DNA of 20,531 nucleotides from the NCBI GenBank assembly GCA_016291915.1, contig JAEEZP010000055.1, positions 1-20,531 on the forward strand. The letters run 5' to 3'. The notes under the pieces are model-generated. The model was not told the origin of the DNA, searched no databases, and saw only the letters and a program-made list of their open reading frames with translations. Source of the DNA: Prevotella sp. (GTDB lineage: Bacteria; Bacteroidota; Bacteroidia; Bacteroidales; Bacteroidaceae). Position numbers and translations under genes: made by a program. Positions 1-5,515 of this stretch are shown piece by piece; positions within the stretch are counted from its first letter, which is position 1; each line of letters starts with the position of its first letter.

Positions 1-408
1 GATGACGATACACACACGAAGATTTTAGAGACTCATGGAGACTATCCCGATGCAATGCGCAGCGTGGCAAAACGTGAGCATGTGCCGGTGATAGAGATTC
101 ATGATATGACACGTGATTTCTTCGAGACACTTGGTTATGAGGGTAGTAAGAAAGCTCTTGTACACTATCCTGCCGGGACATTCCCCGGACAGGAGAAAGC
201 CTTGGAAGATAATACTCACTTCAACCCCTATGGTGCCTACGAGGTGTCGAAGATGGTGGTGATGGGAATGAAACAGTTGCAACTGCCTATTGTCAGTCAT
301 TTGCGTGCTGATTTCCAGGATTTCGATCCCAAGCACCCGGATACACCGGAACTGTTTGAATGGTATCCGGCTGTCAAACAAGATACGACAAAACCCGATG
401 GGAACTAA
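1..408 (+). CDS. Rhamnogalacturonan acetylesterase (SGNH hydrolase), C-terminal part
   Basis: The reading frame is open from base 1 to a TAA at 406-408, so only the last ~135 codons are present and the real start lies upstream. The visible part contains the SGNH/GDSL esterase block V, DNTHFN, with the catalytic Asp codon at 208-210 and His at 217-219, followed by NPYGAYEVSKMVV, typical of rhamnogalacturonan acetylesterases (CE12-like). Such enzymes remove acetyl groups from the galacturonate residues of rhamnogalacturonan I and are normally secreted; the signal peptide would be outside the window. The next genes, rhaM and a GH28 glycosidase, act on the same polymer or its sugar, which supports the assignment. 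The nucleophile Ser (GDS) block is not visible, so a related SGNH esterase with another substrate cannot be excluded. Confidence 0.82.
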   Translation, partial: DDDTHTKILETHGDYPDAMRSVAKREHVPVIEIHDMTRDFFETLGYEGSKKALVHYPAGTFPGQEKALEDNTHFNPYGAYEVSKMVVMGMKQLQLPIVSHLRADFQDFDPKHPDTPELFEWYPAVKQDTTKPDGN

Positions 409-439
409 AAGATAGATGGATAAAGGAAAAAACGATTTT

Positions 440-757
440 ATGAAAAGATTTGCATTCAAGATGTACCTGAAACCAGGTTGTGAGGAGGAATATGCCAAGC
501 GGCATGCCGCCATATGGCCGGAGCTGGTTAAGATGATAAAAGACAGTGGTGTAAGCAACTACAGTATATATTGGGATAAGGACACGAATATACTCTTTGG
601 TTATCAGGAGTGTTCAGGTGGCGTCAGTTCACAGGATACCGACCATGTGGACCCCATCACACAGAAATGGTGGGATATGATGGCTGACATTATGGAAGTG
701 AATTCGGATAACTCTCCAGTGACGGTGCCCATTCAGGAAGTGTTTCATTTAGATTGA
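440..757 (+). CDS. rhaM: L-rhamnose mutarotase
   Basis: RhaM interconverts the alpha and beta anomers of L-rhamnose in the cytoplasm, feeding rhamnose isomerase. From the ATG at 440 the product is 105 aa, close to the 104 aa of the E. coli enzyme. With this start Tyr18 and His22 (EEYAKRHAAIWPEL) fall at the same numbers as the E. coli active-site residues; the conserved Trp pair (QKWWDMM, W77-W78) and the NSPV...QEVFHLD ending are also present. An in-frame ATG at 416 would add eight residues with no family counterpart. An AGGA-like sequence lies about a dozen bases before 440. The gene sits 31 nt after the esterase and 7 nt before the GH28 gene, so the three are probably one operon for rhamnogalacturonan use. 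Confidence 0.93.
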   Translation: MKRFAFKMYLKPGCEEEYAKRHAAIWPELVKMIKDSGVSNYSIYWDKDTNILFGYQECSGGVSSQDTDHVDPITQKWWDMMADIMEVNSDNSPVTVPIQEVFHLD

Positions 758-764
758 TGAGAAG

Positions 765-2033
765 ATGAGAAAGGTATTAGTATTGTTGTTATCATTGCTT
801 GTCATGGCGGGAACAGCCAAGACGAGAAAGAAGGTAGTCGTGGAAACATGGCCGGATGGCACCGTGATGGATGCTTGGTTTAAGGATACGGCCAAGGTGG
901 ATGTTAAACAGCTGGGGCGTCAGTATGTGATCACCAATTATGGAGTAAAGAACGACTCCATCATTGTGCAGACGACAGCTATCCAACAGCTCATCGACAA
1001 GGTGGCCGCTGATGGTGGTGGCGTGATAGTTGTGCCGCAGGGAACCTTCCTTACAGGTGCGTTGTTTTTCAAACAGGGTACTCATCTGCATGTCATTGGC
1101 AAACTGAAGGGGTCTGACCGGATTATTGACTTCCCTATCTTAGAGACTCGCATGGAGGGGGAGACCTGTAAGTATTTTGCCGCCTTGGTGAACGCTGACG
1201 GTGTGGATGGTTTCACCATTAGCGGGCATGGCACCATTGATGGTAACGGACTGAATTATTGGCAGGAGTTCTGGATACGGCGACAGTGGAATCCGCAGTG
1301 TACGAACAAAGATGCACAACGGCCACGACTTACCTATATTTCCAATTCAGCTAATGTCACTGTACAGGATGTGCACTTGATCAATTCCCCCTTCTGGACA
1401 AACCATATCTACAAGAGCAACCATGTGCGCTTCCTTGACTGTTATATCTACGCTCCCACGGAGCATGTCTGGGAACCTAATCCCAATAGGGGAGCACCCT
1501 CGTCTGACGCCATAGACATCGATGTATGCAGTGACGTGCTTATCAACGGGTGTTTTATGCATGTCAACGATGATGCTGTGGTGCTGAAAGGTGGTAAAGG
1601 GACATGGGCAGACAAAGATGAGCATAACGGACCGTGTGAGCGTATCTTGATACAGAACTGCAGGTACGGCCGCGTGCATGGTTGTCTGACCTTAGGGTCG
1701 GAGTCTGTTCATGACCGTAATATTATCCTCCGCAACTGTTATACAGAGCGTGCCGACCGTGTGCTGTGGTTGAAGATGCGTCCGGACACTCCTCAACATT
1801 ATGAGTACGTGCTGGTTGAGAACATCACCGGGAAATGTACCCGTTTCTTGTTCATACACCCCTGGACGCAATTCTTCAAACTGGAAGAGCGTGAGGACAT
1901 GCCCCTGTCACAGTGTAATAATGTCACCTTCCGAAATAATCAGGTCGAGGCTTCCAAATGGTTTGATGTACAGACATCAGACAAATATAAACTGATTGAT
2001 TTCGTCGAAGATGGAAAGCCTCTGAGCTTTTAG
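765..2033 (+). CDS. Secreted glycoside hydrolase family 28 (polygalacturonase / rhamnogalacturonan hydrolase type)
   Basis: A 422-aa protein with an N-terminal signal peptide (Lys/Arg then LVLLLSLLVMAGTA, residues ~4-18) and a parallel beta-helix GH28 domain over roughly residues 50-410. Motifs in order: SGHGTIDGNG (153-162); the catalytic region SDAID (D248, D251) replacing the common NTD; VNDDAVVLKGG with the acidic pair D269-D270; HGCLTLGSE with H305 in place of the common GHG box; WLK with K337 in place of RIK. The acidic catalytic residues, His and Lys are all retained, so it is probably active. Family GH28 hydrolyses galacturonosyl linkages in homogalacturonan or rhamnogalacturonan, by inversion. 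The neighbours (acetylesterase, rhaM) favour rhamnogalacturonan I, but exact substrate and exo/endo mode cannot be read from sequence. Its stop overlaps the stop of the convergent carbonic anhydrase gene. Confidence 0.88.
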   Translation: MRKVLVLLLSLLVMAGTAKTRKKVVVETWPDGTVMDAWFKDTAKVDVKQLGRQYVITNYGVKNDSIIVQTTAIQQLIDKVAADGGGVIVVPQGTFLTGALFFKQGTHLHVIGKLKGSDRIIDFPILETRMEGETCKYFAALVNADGVDGFTISGHGTIDGNGLNYWQEFWIRRQWNPQCTNKDAQRPRLTYISNSANVTVQDVHLINSPFWTNHIYKSNHVRFLDCYIYAPTEHVWEPNPNRGAPSSDAIDIDVCSDVLINGCFMHVNDDAVVLKGGKGTWADKDEHNGPCERILIQNCRYGRVHGCLTLGSESVHDRNIILRNCYTERADRVLWLKMRPDTPQHYEYVLVENITGKCTRFLFIHPWTQFFKLEEREDMPLSQCNNVTFRNNQVEASKWFDVQTSDKYKLIDFVEDGKPLSF

Positions 2034-2575
2034 TCGATGATCTCTTCCAATGCACCTGTCGCAGAGTCGATGATGAACCCTCTCACAATGATGTCTTCGG
2101 GCATGAGGGGATGGGTCTTGATCGACTCAACAGTCTTTCGTACGGATTCGGGGGTGTCTTTGAAACCTTCCAGCCAGTGGTGAAGATTCACACCGCACTT
2201 CTGGATGGTGCTGAGTGTCTGCTCGGTTATTCCCCGTGCCATCATCTCATGATGGAAATGTTCGAAGCTCATGTGGCAGGCACCGCACTGGGAGTGGGCC
2301 ACCACCATGATTTCTTCCACACCGAGTTCATAGACAGCCACAATAAGACTGCGCATGGCGGAGTCGAAAGGGGAGATGACCAATCCTCCGGCATTCTTGA
2401 TAATCTTGGCATCACCATTCTTCAACCCCAAAGCGGCAGGTAGCAGTTCTGTCAGTCGGGTATCCATACATGAGAGTACAGCCAGCTTCTTGTCAGGGTA
2501 CTTGTCGGTTAGATATTTCTCATAACCTTTCTGTTCTACGAAGGTTTTATTAAAAGCAATAATCTGGTCAATCAT
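2030..2575 (-). CDS. Beta-class carbonic anhydrase
   Basis: Cytoplasmic zinc enzyme for the reversible hydration of CO2 to bicarbonate. The zinc ligands are visible: CMDTRL near the N-terminus (Cys and the Asp/Arg dyad; C45, D47, R49 when counted from the upstream ATG) and HSQCGAC (H103, C106). IIKNAGG between them is also typical. Start choice: an ATG at 2602 would give 190 aa, but the ATG at 2575 gives MIDQIIAFNK, the usual start of this subfamily, and is preceded by AGAAGAACAGAT, almost the same leader as the small gene at 19504. I therefore prefer 181 aa. The gene is last in the minus-strand group 3926-2030 and its TAA overlaps the GH28 stop by four bases. No hairpin terminator is seen at the junction. 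Confidence 0.93.
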   Translation of the reverse strand: MIDQIIAFNKTFVEQKGYEKYLTDKYPDKKLAVLSCMDTRLTELLPAALGLKNGDAKIIKNAGGLVISPFDSAMRSLIVAVYELGVEEIMVVAHSQCGACHMSFEHFHHEMMARGITEQTLSTIQKCGVNLHHWLEGFKDTPESVRKTVESIKTHPLMPEDIIVRGFIIDSATGALEEIID

Positions 2576-2649
2576 ATCTGTTCTTCTTTTATCGTTGTTC
2601 ATTTACGGTATTTTGATCCATGTGCCGACAGCCACAAAACACTTATCCT

Positions 2650-2955
2650 TTAGTCATCGATAACCTCTATGTAAAAGCTGAAAGGACGGAAACCGTCGTT
2701 GCAACTGATCATGGCACTCATCGGATTCTGCATCCAGCCATCGTAGAAATTGCCTTTGCCCTGAGCCAGCGATTCCACAAACTCACGCATCGAATACCAG
2801 GCTGACGGGCACATCCCCTCCGGACATTTCCCATCCACGGAAATCCATTGCTGCCCCTCCCGCACATCACAGGTGTGCTCTATGGGGTTCTCATACTTGG
2901 CCATGAGATCCGGATAAACGGTCTGCCGAACAGCAGTTATCTTTACTTTCTTCAT
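2650..2955 (-). CDS. TIGR04076 family protein (function unknown)
   Basis: A 101-aa cytoplasmic protein starting MKKVKITAV. Hallmarks of the TIGR04076 family are visible: YENPIEHTCD, a central PEGMCPSAW, GNFYDGWM and the C-terminal CNDGFRPFSFYIEV. Three conserved cysteines (in HTCD, GKCPEGMC and ISCNDG) could bind metal or be redox active, but no function is established. Start choice: the frame is open back to an ATG at 3030, but the ATG at 2955 is preceded by AAAGGAAATAACCAT with an AGGAA at good spacing and matches the family start. That ribosome site lies in the last codons of the upstream TfoX-type gene, whose stop is 4 nt before this start, so the two are probably translationally coupled. 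Confidence 0.85.
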   Translation of the reverse strand: MKKVKITAVRQTVYPDLMAKYENPIEHTCDVREGQQWISVDGKCPEGMCPSAWYSMREFVESLAQGKGNFYDGWMQNPMSAMISCNDGFRPFSFYIEVIDD

Positions 2956-2959
2956 ATGG

Positions 2960-3271
2960 TTATTTCCTTTTTTTATCAGGCAGTTCTTTACAGGTAGCCC
3001 TGACAAGTGAAGACAGATAGTCTCGGTCATCTACATCGGCTATATAGAAATAGTCCTTAGCACCATCGTATGGCGGTCGGAGGTCTGTCTCTCTCAGTAA
3101 TGCCTTGCCTGCTTTCGTAGGCTTCAGATAGAACCGGTTGTCACAGATCAGTCCAAAGATCTTGCCATCACAATAGATGCCATAATCACCAAACATCTTC
3201 TTGGTGACGATCTCGCCAGCACCACTGCATTGGTCGGCGATATATTGTACATAGTCAGGATTACTTGCCAT
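2960..3271 (-). CDS. TfoX/Sxy N-terminal domain protein
   Basis: A 103-aa protein consisting only of the TfoX N-terminal domain: the KKMFGDYGIYCDGKIFGLICDN core is diagnostic, followed by RFYLKPT and a PYDGAKDYFYIAD region. In gamma-proteobacteria full-length TfoX/Sxy regulates competence, but this stand-alone N-terminal domain is widespread in Bacteroidetes without known role, so a competence function should not be assumed. Start choice: the longer frame to 3379 runs into the Sel1 gene; the ATG at 3271 (MASNPDYVQ) lies 19 nt after the Sel1 stop and gives the usual domain length. No clear Shine-Dalgarno is present before it, as is common in this phylum. The C-terminal codons (KKRK) carry the ribosome site for the next gene. 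Confidence 0.87.
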   Translation of the reverse strand: MASNPDYVQYIADQCSGAGEIVTKKMFGDYGIYCDGKIFGLICDNRFYLKPTKAGKALLRETDLRPPYDGAKDYFYIADVDDRDYLSSLVRATCKELPDKKRK

Positions 3272-3290
3272 AATAATTATTTTTAGACTA

Positions 3291-3926
3291 TTAATATCCG
3301 TGTTCTTTGCAATAATCGATAGCAGGCTGATAACTTTGGTAGGCGGCCTTACGAATCCAACGTACTCCCTTTCGCTCATCTTTAGGGACCCCTGTTCCCG
3401 TCATTAAGAACCAACCGGTAGCAAACTGTGCCTGAGCATCACCGCCATTGGCTGCAAGCTCATACCAAAAGACACACTCCTCAAGGTCCTTATCCACACC
3501 GTCGCCATTCCAGTAGGCTGCCCCTACATTCTTCTGACTTAAGAGATGTCCTTGGAATGCTGCTTCACGATACCAGAGGAAAGCCTTGTGATGATCCTCT
3601 TCAACACCTTGTCCGAGGTAGTAAGCATTGGCGATGTTCACCTGCGACTGTGTATCCCCCTTCTCAGCAGCTTTCAGATACCATACAAATGCCTGCTCTG
3701 CACTCTGCTCTACACCTTTGCCATGATAGTAGCATTCGCCAACGTTGAAGCAGCCATAGACATCATCCTGTTCTGCAGCACGCATATACCACTCGAAAGC
3801 CATCGTCAGGTTCTCTTTCACACCCGTACCACGCTCGTAGCATACACCTAGGTTGTTCATCGCCTTGGTGTCACCTTGATAGGCTTTCGCGCGGTATTCA
3901 TCCGCTTTGTTTCGGTCTTTTTGCAT
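3291..3926 (-). CDS. Sel1-like repeat (SLR) protein, five repeats
   Basis: A 211-aa protein without signal peptide or membrane segment, built almost wholly of Sel1-type TPR-like repeats. The G-x-G-V turn occurs at residues 33-36, 69-72, 105-108, 141-144 and 177-180, exactly 36 residues apart, each followed by AFxWYxxAAxxG-like helices. Sel1 proteins are alpha/alpha solenoids that act as protein-protein scaffolds; the partner is unknown. It is the first gene of a probable minus-strand operon with the TfoX-domain, TIGR04076 and carbonic anhydrase genes, and a Bacteroidetes-type -7 element lies about 50 bases upstream. Codons 2-5 contain AAAGACCG, the same octamer that forms the tandem array upstream. 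The start ATG at 3926 is the only ATG that keeps the first helix. Confidence 0.9.
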   Translation of the reverse strand: MQKDRNKADEYRAKAYQGDTKAMNNLGVCYERGTGVKENLTMAFEWYMRAAEQDDVYGCFNVGECYYHGKGVEQSAEQAFVWYLKAAEKGDTQSQVNIANAYYLGQGVEEDHHKAFLWYREAAFQGHLLSQKNVGAAYWNGDGVDKDLEECVFWYELAANGGDAQAQFATGWFLMTGTGVPKDERKGVRWIRKAAYQSYQPAIDYCKEHGY

Positions 3927-3976
3927 CTGCCACTGTCTTTTTCCAGGGATGGTTATCTCCTTCTATATGATTGTTT

Positions 3977-3985
3977 GCAAAGATA
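3977..3985 (-). promoter_or_regulatory. -7 element of promoter for the Sel1 operon
   Basis: On the minus strand this reads TATCTTTGC, matching the Bacteroidetes TAnnTTTGC element, about 50 bases before the Sel1 start. A TTTG-like -33 box at 19-21 bases is not clear (ATTC/TTCT), so the promoter is called on the -7 box alone. Confidence 0.55.
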
Positions 3986-4029
3986 CTAAAATCTCCAGGA
4001 TTAAAGAATCAATCTTCAAGGTTTTTTTA

Positions 4030-4053
4030 GTTGACGAGTAGACAAGTAAACAA
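4030..4053. repeat. Degenerate octamer repeat (about three units)
   Basis: Three successive 8-base units, gttgacga, gtagacaa and gtaaacaa, with a decayed fourth unit after them. The period is the same as in the perfect octamer array that starts 40 bases downstream, but the unit sequence differs. It lies in the gene-free stretch upstream of the Sel1 operon. Confidence 0.5.
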
Positions 4054-4091
4054 GTTGGTAGTTCTAGTTGTTTCCATTTTCCATTTATTCC

Positions 4092-4155
4092 CGGTCTTTC
4101 GGTCTTTCGGTCTTTCGGTCTTTCGGTCTTTTGGTCTCTTGGTCTTTTGGTCTTT
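4092..4155. repeat. Octamer tandem array, CGGTCTTT x8
   Basis: Eight head-to-tail 8-base units. The first five are exact CGGTCTTT (4092-4131); the last three are TGGTCTCT, TGGTCTTT and TGGTCTTT. The array lies in the 700-base gap 3927-4627 between two minus-strand genes. Two more units (AAAGACCG, AGAGACCG) occur in the opposite orientation at 4295-4310 and one copy inside the Sel1 coding start. There are no spacers of variable sequence, so it is not a CRISPR. Simple-repeat expansion by slippage is the plainest reading. Confidence 0.9.
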
Positions 4156-4177
4156 TCACCCTATGTACAACTGCTGG

Positions 4178-4235
4178 ATAATAATAAATAATTAATAATA
4201 TAATAATATAATTATAATAATATATTTATTAAATA
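4178..4235. other. 58-base pure A/T block
   Basis: The stretch contains only A and T, mostly ATAAT-like units, between the octamer array (4092-4155) and its two inverted units (4295-4310). It is easily melted DNA and may be an UP-element-like or curved segment; nothing else (DnaA boxes, iterons) is seen around it to suggest an origin. No gene is supported here. Confidence 0.6.
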
Positions 4236-4294
4236 GGTACGCGTTAGGAGATGTGAATGGGGATTTGCAAAAAACATATGTGCACAAGGGTGCG

Positions 4295-4310
4295 AAAGAC
4301 CGAGAGACCG
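4295..4310. repeat. Two octamer units in inverse orientation
   Basis: AAAGACCG followed directly by AGAGACCG: the reverse complement of the octamer array at 4092-4155, with the same 8-base period. Together with that array it brackets the A/T block, so a transcript across the region could pair the two. Confidence 0.75.
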
Positions 4311-4360
4311 ATGCGTTTTGAAAATATAAAACATTAAATATCAAGCAGTTATGGACAAGA

Positions 4361-4407
4361 GTGGTCTTTTTGTAAATAATAGACCGTAAAAGACTACAAA
4401 AGACCAC
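4361..4407. repeat. Inverted repeat GTGGTCTTTTTGTA / TACAAAAGACCAC
   Basis: Arms at 4361-4374 and 4395-4407 match over 13 bases with one extra T in the left arm; the loop is 20 bases and itself contains AGACCG. It could form a hairpin in RNA from either strand and may mark transcript ends downstream of the minus-strand exonuclease gene, but there is no adjacent clean T tract. Confidence 0.6.
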
Positions 4408-4505
4408 AATAATTTGATAAAATACTTTGATATATTTGCTTATTCTTTTGTTTGTCGTTTTAGGATAATGCCGCTAAAGAATAACTGCATTAATTGGCAA
4501 TAACA

Positions 4506-4571
4506 GGAGAAAAGAGTATTAAAACCAGTGGAAAAGAGTATTAAGAATGGTGGAAAAGGGTATCATAACTA
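4506..4571. repeat. 22-base direct repeat, three copies
   Basis: Units at 4506-4527, 4528-4549 and 4550-4571 share G-x-GGAAAAGAGTATTAA-like cores at exact 22-base spacing, two turns of B-DNA; the third is diverged (GGGTATCATAA). They lie 57-122 bases past the stop of the minus-strand exonuclease. The remaining gap sequence 4408-4505 and 4572-4627 shows no gene. Confidence 0.75.
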
Positions 4572-4627
4572 CCTAAAAAGGTGGTCAACTCTAAGTCAAA
4601 AAAATGTATTACCAGTAATGCTTTGAA

Positions 4628-5173
4628 TCACAAAAGATACAAGGCTATTGCTGCACAAGCCTCGGCATCAGCAAGGGCATGGTGATGGTGCTGCAGGTCG
4701 TAACCGCAGGCAGCCGCAACCGTATGGAGCTGGTGATCGGGCAGCGAGTGACCGAATTGACGGCGGGAGGCAGTGAGCGTGTCGTAGAAACAATAGTCGG
4801 GATAATCCATCTGATAAACCTTGAACACAGCTTTCAGACATCCTTCATCGAAGCGGGCATTATGGGCCACAAAGGGTAGATTGGCTATCTGGTATCTCTT
4901 GTCATTATACCCTTTGGGAAAGAACACAGCTGCAATGCGCTCCTCCAACTGTTCCCACACCTTGGGAAAAACGAGAGCATCGTCTGTATCCTGCCTACTC
5001 AACCCATGTACCCGCTGACACCAGTAATTATAGTAATTGGGCTCTGGTTGAATGAGACTATAGAACGTATCCACTATCTGACCATTGCGCACCATGACCA
5101 CTCCTATGGAGCAGACACTCGACGGTTCCTGATTGGCCGTCTCGAAATCGATAGCGATGAAGTCTCTCAGCAT
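4628..5173 (-). CDS. DnaQ-like DEDDh 3'-5' exonuclease
   Basis: A 181-aa single-domain exonuclease of the RNase T/DnaQ superfamily. The DEDDh residues are visible: IDFET (D9, E11), HNARFD (H104, D109) and HHALADA (H164, D169), so the fold should be complete and catalytic. It hydrolyses nucleotides from DNA or RNA 3' ends; whether it serves proofreading, repair or RNA processing cannot be told, as it is not fused to a polymerase. Start choice: the frame is open to a TTG at 5224, but a promoter -7 element (TATTTTTGC, minus, 5212-5220) overlaps that extension, so the ATG at 5173 (MLRDFIAIDF) is right. It is divergent from the ATPase gene at 5516 and followed by the repeat-rich gap. Confidence 0.9.
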   Translation of the reverse strand: MLRDFIAIDFETANQEPSSVCSIGVVMVRNGQIVDTFYSLIQPEPNYYNYWCQRVHGLSRQDTDDALVFPKVWEQLEERIAAVFFPKGYNDKRYQIANLPFVAHNARFDEGCLKAVFKVYQMDYPDYCFYDTLTASRRQFGHSLPDHQLHTVAAACGYDLQHHHHALADAEACAAIALYLL

Positions 5174-5211
5174 TTCTTCGAATATTTGCCTGAATATACT
5201 TTTATTGGATA

Positions 5212-5220
5212 GCAAAAATA
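5212..5220 (-). promoter_or_regulatory. -7 element for the exonuclease gene
   Basis: Minus-strand TATTTTTGC fits TAnnTTTGC and lies about 40 bases before the preferred start at 5173. No good TTTG -33 box is seen at the expected spacing, so this is a moderate call. Confidence 0.45.
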
Positions 5221-5264
5221 CCAAATATTGCAGTATTATTACTATTCTGCACTCAGTTTTAACA

Positions 5265-5324
5265 AAAGTTGAATATCGTCAAGAAGTTTGATATGTAGAA
5301 AATCCCTAAGTGAAATTCAACTTT
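5265..5324. repeat. 10-base inverted repeat AAAGTTGAAT / ATTCAACTTT
   Basis: Perfect arms at 5265-5274 and 5315-5324, 40 bases apart, in the divergent region between the exonuclease and ATPase genes. It could be an operator pair or chance in AT-rich DNA. The rest of 5225-5515 holds only the two promoters. Confidence 0.45.
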
Positions 5325-5435
5325 CAACTATATAATGGCTCGAAATCTTACTTTTTCTTAGATAATTCTCGTGCCATTTTGGATAAAAGTTGTACTATTC
5401 GCAACCATTAAAAATCAAAAATATAGCAGTTTTTG

Positions 5436-5467
5436 TTTGGCTGTTTGAATATAATTCGTATCTTTGC
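5436..5467 (+). promoter_or_regulatory. Bacteroidetes-type promoter for the DUF234 ATPase
   Basis: TTTG at 5436-5439, a 19-base spacer and TATCTTTGC at 5459-5467 match the -33/-7 consensus of this phylum. Transcription would begin near 5472, about 45 bases before the ATG at 5516. This rules out the in-frame TTG at 5390 as the start. Confidence 0.8.
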
Positions 5468-5515
5468 AAAAGTAACGATAATTACGGTAATAACAAATAC
5501 TATTTTTTTGAGGAT

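Noticed and set aside
4092..4155. CRISPR array
   Set aside because: Units are 8 bases, contiguous, without spacers; no cas genes.
4178..4235. Replication origin
   Set aside because: A/T block alone; no DnaA boxes, iterons or replication genes seen.
4192..4407. 71-aa minus-strand ORF in the repeat-rich gap
   Set aside because: It reads through the A/T block and repeats, gives low-complexity Ile/Tyr/Leu ends and has no homology-like motif.
4431..4439. Plus-strand promoter for an unknown RNA
   Set aside because: Only a -7-like box, no -33 box at the right spacing, and no gene or hairpin downstream that supports a transcript.
5390..5515. Upstream TTG start for the DUF234 ATPase
   Set aside because: It precedes the promoter at 5436-5467; family start fits 5516.
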